Of a stretch of 64,000 nucleotides of DNA, positions 11,646 to 22,433 are shown in pieces. A program made the translations under genes and the position numbers. The notes under the pieces were generated by a model that saw nothing but the letters and a program-made list of their open reading frames with translations, was not told where the DNA came from and did not search any database. This DNA is from Meconema thalassinum (taxonomy: Eukaryota; Arthropoda; Insecta; Orthoptera; Tettigoniidae): positions 231,781,556-231,845,555 of the forward strand of contig OX336398.1 of assembly GCA_946902985.2 (NCBI GenBank). The letters are read 5' to 3'. Within the stretch, counting starts at the first letter, position 1, and the number at the start of each line of letters is the position of its first letter.

Positions 11646-12115
11646 ATTAATAGTACATTATTCAATGAGCCTATAAGGGTAATAATTAAGACACGAGTGT
11701 GTTTATAAAACGAGCGTATGCGAGTTTTGTAATTTTCATGCGAGTGTCTTAATTACCGTTATAGGCGAGTTGCGTATGACTGTTTGTGTTCGACGATAAT
11801 TATTATAAGTATTTTATGTTCGAACATAAATATTCATCAATATCTGTCGAAATTTCGCCAGTTTTATGAACTGAACAGAGCGCAAGGGACGCAGAGAATG
11901 CCTTGTATTTGACCATGGCCTCCTCGATTACCCCACTATGACACTAGGCCACGCAGTGAAATTTAAATTAGAAGGCCTTGGAACTCAGCGCAGGTGCGAT
12001 ATTATCCTTACTTAATTGGTCAAACAACTGCTTCCTGAGTTCTGATTGGTGGGAGAAACTGTCCCAAAATGAAAACTTGTACTATAATGAGGCTCATTAT
12101 AGTTCAGATTTGTGA
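11646..12115. mobile_element. AT-rich MITE, inverted relative to 57447-58020
   Basis: It begins TTAATAGTACATTATTCAA and includes the TTCGAACA palindrome, a GAGGCCATGGTC-type block (here in reverse complement) and the ATAATGAGGCTCATTATA palindrome. The same blocks occur in reverse order and complement at 57447-58020. No coding capacity. Confidence 0.65.
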
Positions 12116-12563
12116 CATAATATTTACATTTCGACATCGTCGAGCATAAATAATAATAAATGAACCCAGTCCCTAATTCACCTACACAATGTCTCTGTTG
12201 TGCTGTATGTTGTATCATTGTCCTAACACCCTGTAGCCTATATTGAAGGCAGTCATGTCAAATGAACCTACACAATAGCCTATCTCTGATATGATGTATG
12301 TTCTAATAATTCTGAATGCGGGTGGCTTGGCTTGTCAGCGCTGTTTTCATGGCAACAAGACTTGAATTACTTCCCCCTAGGTGGTTCCACTGTCTCAATA
12401 CAATTATTGTTAGTACCCGGAGGACTCGACGAATGGGATCCGCTAATAACGCTACATGTTTCCTGCCAAATGGAGAGACAAGAGGTAGTCTTCCTCGCAT
12501 TGATGTCTGTTGTAGAAACTCACTTTATTGGACCTTGCACAGTTACTGTATATAGATATTATT
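12116..12563. other. Spacer, no gene recognised
   Basis: There are overlapping short frames on both strands at 12303-12565, none with a recognisable domain. Treated as non-coding. Confidence 0.4.
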
Positions 12564-14088
12564 AGCCTATTTTCATTCATGAAAAAATAGGCTGATGAGA
12601 TCACCGTTTGTCCGTGTGTCTGTCTGTGTGTGCGTGTGCAGTTCGTGTGTGTCCGTCCCCCCCACCACTAATCAAATCTAAACGGATGCAGCGATTTCAA
12701 TGAAACTCGGTAAGTTCTTAGCACTAAACCAGACGACCGCGACCAGGCCCTTTAAATTTTGTTACGTCTCACAAATCCAACATGGCGGCTGAGATAATTA
12801 TTTCAACAGCATTCAATATTTCCGAAACTATTTCCGATATCATCCTGAAATTTTGTATGGTGATATAGGAAACTACTAGAAGTTCACCTATGTGACTTCT
12901 GATAACTTGGTAACTACAATACCAACATGGCGGCCAAGCGAATTTGCGACTTTTAAATGACAATTCTCGTGATTTAACCGACCAAACGCATGAAACTTGG
13001 TACAGTCTATGTTTATATACATTGTAATGCACCGACATCTAACTTGGTTCAATTGTTTACATAACCTCAATATGGCGGCTGTGCGAAATATTTCACCGGC
13101 ATTCTATATCTCTGAAACTATTACCGGTATCACCCTGACATTTTGTACGAAGATAAAGGGCAGTACTGGAAGTTAATCTATGAGACTTCAAAAACCGGTT
13201 AATTAAAAAATGAACATGGCGGCCAAGCGAAGTTGAACGTCTTAAATAAACTTTTCTCTCAACTTAATGAGCCAAACGCAATGAAACATGGAACAGCAAA
13301 TATTTATGCACATTGTGATGCACTGGTATCTAATTTAGTTCAATTGTTTACATAAACTCAAGATGGCGGCTGTGCAAATTTTAAAATTAAGTTTTTAATT
13401 CTTGTATCGTAATCATGCGATCAAAGTGAAAGTTTGAATAATGAACCTACGCAATAATTTTCCTTTAATGGTACATGCCTCTATGGCCTATACATATAAC
13501 AATCCAACATGGCGACCATCCGGAATATTTAGACGGTTCTCAATATCTACGAATCTAAGCAATCAAACTGAATTTTTAATTTTCATAGGGGTTATGAACA
13601 TAAGTTCACCTATAGGACTTTCCATAACCTGGTGGTCGCAAATGCAACATGGCGGCGACGCGAAGAATAAATATTCACATGGAATTTTCTCGCAATTTAA
13701 CCATCCGAGTGCAGTGACACTTGGTACAGTAAATCCATTTACAAATGTTAATCCACTGGCATCTAGTTTATTTCAATTGTTTCCATAACCACAAGATGGC
13801 AGTTGTGCGAAATTTTAAAATCTCGTTTTTACTTCTTGTGTCCTAATCATGCGATTGAAGTTTGGATACTACACGTACACAATAATCTTCATGTAACAGT
13901 ACATAACTCAAAGACCTAGCCTACATATATACAAATCCAACATGGCAACCATCCACAACGTTTATTCGGTTCTCAATATCTACGAATCTATTACACCAAT
14001 CAAACTGAAATTTTGTATGTTGATAGTGGCAATTAACATGAGTAGGATATATGAAAATAGGCTTTAATTCTTCACGGAACTACTTGTT
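12564..14088 (+). mobile_element. Copy A of the 145-bp-array element
   Basis: This 1.5 kb non-autonomous element starts with a hairpin (AGCCTATTTTC ... GAAAAAATAGGCT), then a GT-rich microsatellite and CGATTTCAATGAAACTCGG. Its body is a tandem array in which ATGGCGGC or a close variant recurs at 12782, 12927, 13072, 13216, 13363, 13509, 13649, 13796 and 13942. The 3' end is GAAAATAGGCT followed by GGAACTACTTGTT. Copies B and C share the whole layout. Short ORFs in it are fragments of the repeated unit in shifting frames. The element class is unresolved; hairpins at the ends and an internal microsatellite are reminiscent of Helitron-related non-autonomous elements. Confidence 0.8.
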
Positions 14089-14170
14089 TTTCCACCCAAA
14101 TAAGAGGGCTATTTTAGCCTATTTTCAATTTTGAAAAAATAGGCTTATGAGATCACCTTTTGTCCGTGTG

Positions 14171-14202
<32 letters not shown>

Positions 14203-15240
14203 CGTGATTCGTGTGTGTGTCCCCCCCTAATAAAATCTAAACGGCAGGAGCGATTTCAATGAAACTCGGAAAGTTCATAGCACTGTTCCCGGCGACCTCG
14301 ACCGTGCCCTTCAAATTTTGTTACGACTCACCAATCCAACATGGCGGCTGTGCGAAATATTTCACCAGCATTCAATATCTCCGAAACTATTACCGATATT
14401 ACCCTGACATTTTCTATGGTGATAGAGGGAACTACTATAAGTTCACTTATGTGACTTTTGAAAACCTGGTAACTACAAAACGAACATGGCGGCCAAGCGA
14501 ATTTGCGACTTTTAAATAGACGTTTCTCGCGATTTGACCAACCAAACGCAATGAAACTTGGTACAGTATATGTTTATATACATTGTAATGCACCGACATC
14601 TAACTTCGTTCAATTGTTTACATAATCACAAGATGGCGGATGTGCGAAATATTTCACCGGCATTCTATATCTCTGAAACTATTAGCGGTATCTCCCTAAA
14701 ATTTTGTACTGAGATAAAGGGCACTACTGGAAGTCCATCTATAAGATTTTCAAAAACCGGTTAACTACAAAACGAACATGGCGGCCAAGCGAATTTGAAC
14801 ATTTTAAATAGACCTTTCTCGCGATTTAATGTTCCAAGCGCACTGAAACCTGGTACAGGAAATATTTATACACATTTTAATCCACTGGTATCTAATTTAG
14901 CTCAATTGTTTACATAACCTCAAGATGGCGGCAGTGCGAATTTTAAAATTAAGTTTTTATTTCTTGTGATGTAGTCATGCGATCGAAGTGAAAGTTTGAA
15001 TAATGGACCTACGCAATAATTTTCCTTTAATGGTACATGACTGTATGGCCTATACATTTAACAATCCAACATGGGGACCATCCGAAATATTTAGACGATA
15101 CTGAATATCTACGAATCTATTTTAGTAATCAAACTGCATTTTTAATGTTCATAGGGGCTATGAACTTAAGTTCACCTATAGGACTTTAAATAACCTGGTG
15201 ATCACAAATCCAACATGGCGGTGATGCGAATTATAAATAT

Positions 15241-16118
15241 TGTACAATACCCAAGGGGTATGCACCCCTTAGAGATCATCCCCCCCATCATCTGTCTAAA
15301 TCTCATAAAAGGCAACCCTTTAAAAGCCTACCCAATATCCATCAATACTATAAGGGCAGCTGGCTACTCCATAAAGCAGCTCAACCCTTGCGTAATTATG
15401 ACACACAGCGACATACTACAAACTGGTTCAACTATGCCACAACGCGCTGACAGAACAGAGGCTAAAGGTATAAAAGGTGCCTTAAGTGGGTCACGAGGAT
15501 CTCTCCATCATCAGTGCTTCGACGAGACAGCCGGAGGCTAACGACAGTGTCAACCGAGGTGAGTCAGTCAGTCAGTGTTCAGAATCCTACTTTTGTAACC
15601 TAACACCCACAGTTTGTACTCACATTATAACATCACAAGATCCCTTAAAAGGGACTAACAGTTACTCATTGCTGACCAATAAACACTTGGTCAGTCTCTT
15701 ACACTTGCATTACTGATCTACACTCTTCTTCACGTCCCAACGTCCTTCCTTACTCCCGTCACAGTCAGACGTGACACACCGTAGTAATAACGCCAACTCA
15801 GACGTCATTGTATTCCTCACAGCGGCTCGCGTGCTCAAGTGAAGCGCGTGCCGAACCGCTGACACTAGCAAGGTGATTATATAATAAGTAGCCGGCTGGG
15901 CGACTAGTACATCGACCCGCGTGCTAAGGCTACATCCCTTAAACCACATTTACAGTCTTTATAGGAGCGCCCCCTAGTTCCTAACGCTAAACAACACTCC
16001 ACACTGGTCAGCTTGCCCCTCCAAAGGCAGCTACCCCCTTTTAGACACTCCATTCAAAATCAATACAGTAACTCTTCCGTTTTAGGTCCTACCACCCCTA
16101 AATAAGGGATCTAAAACA
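15241..16118 (+). repeat. 5' LTR
   Basis: It starts TGTACAATAC and ends CTAAAACA. A TATA box (GGTATAAAAGG, core 15469-15475) is followed ~90 bases later by a consensus 5' splice site, GAG|GTGAGT near 15559. A polyadenylation signal AATAAA lies at 15678-15683. The sequence matches 23958-24835 with no difference noticed. Confidence 0.9.
15469..15475 (+). promoter_or_regulatory. TATA box of the LTR
   Basis: TATAAAA in a GGTATAAAAGG context. The start site would fall near 15500. The same box is at 24186-24192 in the 3' LTR. Confidence 0.6.
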
Positions 16119-16711
16119 GATGGTGGAGGCGGGGTACTACGCGCAGTAACAGGACTCAACCAACGAGCCCTCGTAGTCAAAACGACCCCCTCTGAACCGC
16201 AAAAAGCCAAGCAGATAGTGAAAATTTTTTTCCCCCAGACAGAAAGCACCATATTTTTTTTTGGTGCTCTAAACTAGCTACACAAGGGAAAGGCTTGATA
16301 AACCAACCCCCTAGCCCCATACAGAACCAGAGAGATATAGGAATACACTGGCAAACACGCACAGATTTTTTTTCTCTCTATTGTTACTTTAGGCCCATAC
16401 ACTTCAGGCAGAATGGCACCTCATGAAGAGATTGCAAGCCATGAAGGTAATAGGGGTATGCCAATATTAGTAGCATTATTGGCTAGATGCCAAAGGCACA
16501 TACAGATCAGGCAAACACAAATACGGACACTCAAAACAGAAAATCGGGACAATACAGGGCAAACAGCCATACACTCCGTCAGAGGGTAGGACAGCGCGAT
16601 TAAGATGCGCACATAAGCACTTGCAAACAGGCCATATGCCTCAATAGGCAGTACACCCAAATTTGGGACGAATACCGTGAACTCCAAACCAACAAGGCCA
16701 TTTTTGAGTTC
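16119..16711 (+). pseudogene. Leader and degenerate 5' coding remnant of the LTR element
   Basis: Right after the LTR is a candidate primer-binding region beginning TGGTGGAGGCGGGG at 16121. An ATG at 16414 opens a 58-codon frame that ends in TAG. After a stop and a shift, a coding-looking stretch continues into the 16712 ORF. This suggests an older, longer gag-like frame that has decayed, although the LTRs are young. I cannot identify the priming tRNA. Confidence 0.4.
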
Positions 16712-17587
16712 ATGGTAGGGCCACCAGCCCAGCCGAGAGAGGACATAAGCGTAGATACGCTAACTCGACAATTTGCGAGGATGTCCCTCTCGACAAGTAC
16801 TGCCACGCAGTGGCAGGAGTTCGCCGTGGCCACAGTCCAGGAGACGGCCAGGTTAGGCTCCAACATACTAAAGAATACATCCTACACAGACACACGTCCT
16901 CCAGCTCCGGATCGGAAGGCAATTTTGCCAAGCCGAGGGGAAGAGCCTAGAACAATCCCCTCGGACCGGATGAACGAGAGGGAGTTGAAGCCAGGACCTT
17001 CAATCACACATAATACGACAGAGGGACAACAGGAGGTAACCTCGTCATGGGCTGACGACGTAGAGCCTGACCTACCACATATAAAGCCTACATACACTCA
17101 CACAGATAGGATAACACAGTGGCAGGAGTCTGCCGTGGCCACGGGCCAGAAAGCGGACAGGCTACACGACACCACATTGGCAGGACAAAAACAGGCACTT
17201 AAGCGGCCCTCACCGCCAGTTCAAAGGGCAAATTTGCCAGAACGGAGGCGAACACCGGCATTAGTCCCTCAGGATGCACGGTACACGCACATACAGATTA
17301 AACAGGCATTACCATACAATACACGGGGATTAGGAAAGGTATTATTACCCACCCCACAAAACCTCGCAGTCAAACATACATACACTCCCGCAAAATCTGC
17401 TAAGATAGCGCCAAGCGCAATAACGCCCTTAAATACAGGTACACTTAGACCTAGAAACACGCGCTACGGTGGAAGTAGGGCAAGGCTTACTTTGCTAGAA
17501 ATTCCGCCGGAAAACAGCAAAGAAACACCTCAATGGATTTCAGAGGCCTATAATATCGTAACAGGGCAAAACCCTTCACCTTTCTGA
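16712..17587 (+). CDS. Gag-like or accessory ORF of the LTR element, unknown family
   Basis: This 291-codon frame encodes a hydrophilic protein rich in Pro, Thr, Arg and Gln, with no zinc knuckle, protease or RT motif. It holds an internal duplication about 103 residues apart. TQWQEFAVATVQ (from residue 32) and TQWQESAVATGQ (from residue 135) are each followed by a Pro-rich segment with an ILPSRGEE or NLPERRRT type motif. The frame may extend upstream of the ATG, since coding-like sequence precedes it in phase. It sits where gag should be, but I cannot assign a family. It may be a remnant and not an expressed protein. Confidence 0.4.
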   Translation: MVGPPAQPREDISVDTLTRQFARMSLSTSTATQWQEFAVATVQETARLGSNILKNTSYTDTRPPAPDRKAILPSRGEEPRTIPSDRMNERELKPGPSITHNTTEGQQEVTSSWADDVEPDLPHIKPTYTHTDRITQWQESAVATGQKADRLHDTTLAGQKQALKRPSPPVQRANLPERRRTPALVPQDARYTHIQIKQALPYNTRGLGKVLLPTPQNLAVKHTYTPAKSAKIAPSAITPLNTGTLRPRNTRYGGSRARLTLLEIPPENSKETPQWISEAYNIVTGQNPSPF

Positions 17588-20500
17588 GCACTGAAGCTCG
17601 AAAGACGATAACGACTTCCACCAAGGCCAAAGAAATAAAATAACATCACTTCCCCCATCATAAATGGCCACACAAGTTCTTTCACGCGGGAGATATCAGA
17701 AAATAGACCGACAATTACATAGTAAACATAAACTGCGCATTTTTTTTTCTTTCTCGTATTTTATGTATATACAGGGCAACATGGCCAAATTAGAAGTGAG
17801 TAATTTTAAATCCTTCTGTGTTTTTTTTTGGGAACCATGGCATCTTTCTATTAGGCCATCACTAAGCCAAGTGAAAGCCCATCAGGCTTAAGGCCGGAAA
17901 GAGATATTTTGAACACAACTTAGGCATAAAATCACAGCATAGAGCTTAAGGGAGTCTTTCTAAGTAGAAATGACTAGACGTTCTACGTTATGGTTCCACA
18001 GTTTGACAGATTCTCTTGTTGCGGGCGAAAACCGTAAGCATGGCAAGAATTAAGAATCTCAAACTAGTTTCAAAAAAAAAAAAAAAAATTTGGGAGGTGT
18101 GCTTTAACCAACTAAAAAGCCCAATTGCACACCGGGATGAGACACTGTCATTTTGGTGAGTTACAATTACTTTGATAGGCAGGTTTGACTCCCACAGTGC
18201 ACTGGCTTTGCTCGTGACGTGGATACAAGGGTATCAGTTACGTCTGGCAATGGCCTTCCTAAGGTGTACTAGACAGTGTCGGTAGATTCCCCTGAGACGT
18301 AACCAGATTACGGTAGTACTCACGTTACCAAAATGGTAAATACTACACTCAGGTCCCAATCACCATTTTTTTTCAAAAACATAGTGCTCACGACATAATT
18401 TTTAGAGACTAACGCCACCTACTATTATTTTCTTTCAATGTGCTCTCTTAATTCAGAGCGGGGCATAAATAATTTTTTTTTGTTTCACACATTTAGCCCA
18501 AGAAAGAAAAATGGCCAAATAAACTATATATATATTTTATACATAGGTATACATAACACAACACTCGGGGACACAAGTGTAGTCAATGGAAGGTTCTTTT
18601 ACAGACGGCCAATGCATATGAGATTTCCGAAGTGAAATGCCATGGCCTGTGGTTTGGATTCCAAGTAAAACGGAAATCCCGTGGCACATGATCTCCAGAA
18701 ATGGTCACGTTAAACCACAAAATTCCCCTCTTGCCTTTTTATAATGCGAAGAGCACTAACAGAAAGCAGGCTGATTAAGAACACATGTTCGGATACACAG
18801 CGTTATCGAAACAAGTAAACAAGCGAGCGCGCAAGACATTGCAACCCGACACCACCATACTCAGCAGTAAAGCAGACCTCAGTGATAAACTGCGAGCCTT
18901 ACAGACGACAGTTCCCAAAGCACACTGCACGGAATCATTCATAGCCAACCCAAGAACCCTATATCTTCAAAATTTACACTACGAGGAGAGGGCAAAAATA
19001 AGCAAACTCCTCGCAGGAAGGTATACTAGGGGTTGCGCATAGAAAAACACACAGCCCATTTGCCATAGTGTAGGCGGCACAGAAATGGCCACCAAATCTT
19101 TACAGACAACCGGCTTCGAACCCATGTCCACACACAAAAACCTCGTACCGAAAACTAACTAAACAACGGTATTTTCGGTACGAGAAACACAAACAAAATA
19201 CAGACAGAATGCCCGCAGAACATGAACAACGCAGACATATAACACAGAGAATTACATAGAACACGGGTTCGAACCCCAGAGAAAATTGCACGCCAGGGAA
19301 AAACAAGCAGACGGCCTTCCAATCACACCAAAATTGGCCCATATAACGGCTTAGACAGATAATACTACATTCCTGCGGCCAAATGACAGGCATAAAATTC
19401 CAGAAATACACTTGACAGGGAAAATGGACTTTCCAGACAGAGACATATAAATTTCGTAAGACAACGGTCTTACGGAATAATGGCCACACAACGGCAATAG
19501 TAGCAGGGCGGATTACCACATCGGGCCGCCAGGAATTTAACACAATGACCACACTGGCATACGTGCAGAAAAACACGCAACAGTGGTTAACCTACATAAA
19601 ATCCCGGCCTGAAGTTACACACACAAACTGATGACTTGCAGACTTAGCCACTTTGCAACACTGTCGATGACAAAACGCGATTGTGTAGTGGCAGTGACCA
19701 TGAATAAACAAATGCAGAACAATCATAACACTATACATTTTTCAACACTGCGAAAGCATTTATCAACAAGCAGACGTCACAGACCAAAACTTGTCGCAGG
19801 CCCAGAGTAGCACGTTCGTAAAGACGTTGGCAGGCCACGGGCGCTTCCTACCCATACACAATATACACAGTAGGACTTAGCCCTACAGCAGACCAGGCGT
19901 CCGCGTGGTGTAGCGGAGCGTAGTCACACACACACACACAAACGCGCTCACCAATCAGGGGCGAACATAGGGACTTTGAGGAAACGGGACCTCCCCTTAA
20001 CAACTTCTTTTTGCGACCCTAGTCCCGAAACAAATCATTCCAGGCGACTAGGACTTAGCCCTATAACGGACCAGCGTAGGTCGTGAAGCTTCGCTATCCC
20101 AAAGCGCGGATAGAAAACCAACATGGACCAAGGGAGGATGACAAGAGAACATGCTAACAGCGTCCCACTCTACTCCCTTCCCATAACCTTTTCACGTCCA
20201 AACATAAACAACGCAGACACATGAACACGACCAGAACAGCTACACTACACTACAAAGTATACATAAGGGTTGGTAAACTTCATGTGTTTACAGAAAGGGC
20301 ATGCTACGCCTTGAGCCCCACCGCTATCACCTGAATGAGAGGGGTGCATCGGCAAACACCAACTAAGCGTAATGCACATCTCCATATGAGAGATGAGGCC
20401 ATAAGTAATAAATACTAACCATTTTTTTTTAATTTAAATCATCCCGCATGAGGGGGAAATATATTAGTATTATGCCTCAACCTACACCTATCCATACATG

Positions 20501-22281
20501 AGTGCAAACGCCTCATATCCAGACGCATGCATGTATATCCCATCCATTCACCAGGGGATATTGATATCAGACCGGCATGGATTTTTATTTTATTTTTTGC
20601 AACCCCGGGAATTACCTGCCCCGTTCCACTCACTGTAGGAGCATCCCAGCACAAAAACCGGTTCCAGGCCGCCACTAACGCGGAATTCGGAAGTGCGCAA
20701 CCTCCTCCTACCCTGCTTTAACCCACTCTACAGATAACTACCCCCAGATCACAATAACAGGGTACCTGACGCCACAGACCCTACTAACACCTCCATCAAG
20801 GTTAAAAAAGAGCATTATCGCTGGAGAAGCTGATATAGCACAGGTAGCCTAAAGTAGTCTACGTATGTAGAGGTTTTACCAGCCCACCACACTGGAAGTA
20901 TTTTACATTTGACACTTTTTACACAGGTTACACCTATATTTAAAAAAAAAAAAAAAAAAAAAAGGGAACCTGAAACACCCTGGCTGATGATACCGGCGTT
21001 AGCCAAAGGTCAAAAGCACAACACTAGGAGCAGAGCTGGGGAAGGCGATGTGGACCCTTACCCCAGTCGGCTCATCAAATTACTGACGACTAGACCAAAT
21101 AGACGAACCACGTAAGGTCAAAGCATTCGCGGCCTGGTCGGGCAAGCTCTGGAATCCTAGGTGCGCATAAACCGCCCCTGGGAGGAAGGGATGCTAAACC
21201 CACTTTGAGCCACGGTCGTCGAAGCCAAGACCTGCAGGGAGACTTTCTGAGAATGGCGGGAGAAATAGCTCACTCCGCGTCGGCCTCGGGAGCTATCCCT
21301 AGAGACGACCATATTATGACTAGACTGTTAGTTAAATTTACGTAAGTAGGACTTCCATGGCGGGGAGTCAGACTCCTATTCGTCAGGAGTGAAGCAGGAT
21401 CCAAGGGTTCAGCAGGACCAATCCTAGATCCGACAAGTCCTTACCCCGCGAGGTGAAGGTGAAGACCACGACGGTAATCAATAATGCAGAATGAAATATG
21501 AATATATATATATGGAATGTACGCGCTCATTCGGTCCTGCGCCCACGTAAATGGACGACAACGGGTCGCCAGAGTTCTTAAATGAGTAGCATAGCGGGCA
21601 CTCAAAAGGGTTCAGTGGGCCAACCCAGCAATGCCGATTAAGGCGAAGAGGACTCCCCGGACGCTCACTTCCCGGAGGACACATGAATACAAATATTGCG
21701 GCCGACACAGGCGAAGAGGACTCCCCGGACGCTTTCTTCCCGGAGGATATTATGCCATTGGACCACACTGTCCAATGCCCACATAAATGGCGACGCATCG
21801 GGCAGTCAGAGGGCATTAAGAGATGGGGCATTGCGCGCCCCTCACAGGAGCCAAGTGGGCGGCTCACCTACGTCAAATAGGAACAGCACCCGGTTATGAA
21901 CACGAAAGTTACAGCGGGCGAAACGGTTAGCTTAGTGGCACCGTAAGCGCCTGCGCATAGATTAGTCCTAGTAATAGACGTCGACACCTAGAGTTAAGGG
22001 GACGGAATCTAGCGACCCTAGAGACAACCGGTGTTTCTGGGGCTCGTGCGGGTGGTGATCTGGGGATTTAATTGCCCCAGGCGATCGTCCTAGGCCAAAT
22101 TTAGTTATAGACGGTTGCATTTGACACGCAACCTAGGATTAAGCAAATTTAATGAACACTGTTGCAATTCAGCACAGCATCTTTCGGCAATAGATTAAGG
22201 CAACCCTCTCGGCTTAGATGTAGTTTTTTTTTTATATATACCATAAGTAGAATAAGTAGTATAAGAGAACGCCGTTCGGCG

Positions 22282-22309
22282 CCTGATGACCCACAAATCC
22301 GTCATCAGG
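22282..22309 (+). other. RNA hairpin 1 followed by GTAAGT
   Basis: A 9-bp stem, CCTGATGAC with GTCATCAGG, encloses a 10-nt loop. It is preceded by CGGCG and directly followed by a GTAAGT donor-like sequence. It pairs with hairpin 2 as a covarying relative. Confidence 0.6.
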
Positions 22310-22407
22310 GTAAGTCCGATAACTCATGATAAGTTATTATAATGTAGCATAGTCTTACATTTAAGACAATTTTTTTTTAATACATATATTGAGGTAAAAT
22401 TTCGGCG

Positions 22408-22433
22408 CCTGGCGGCCCAAATTCGTTGCCAGG
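22408..22433 (+). other. RNA hairpin 2 followed by GTAAGC
   Basis: A 9-bp stem, CCTGGCGGC with GTTGCCAGG, encloses an 8-nt loop. CGGCG precedes it and GTAAGC follows. Relative to hairpin 1, two base pairs change on both sides (A-T to G-C and T-A to C-G), and two more become G-U wobbles. Confidence 0.6.

Noticed and set aside
12303..12565. Overlapping 60-80 codon ORFs on both strands
   Set aside because: No homology recognised, no promoter or repeat evidence, and opposite-strand frames of similar length suggest chance.
14259..14764. ORFs containing MAAVRN or MADVRN and SETI...GISLKFC in the array element
   Set aside because: These are the 145-bp unit translated in one frame. The frame breaks between units and between copies, and the ATGGCGG start is the repeated motif itself.
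19100..19576. 158-codon minus-strand ORF inside the LTR element
   Set aside because: Cys/Phe/Val-rich composition with no motif; an antisense chance frame in sequence of unusual composition.
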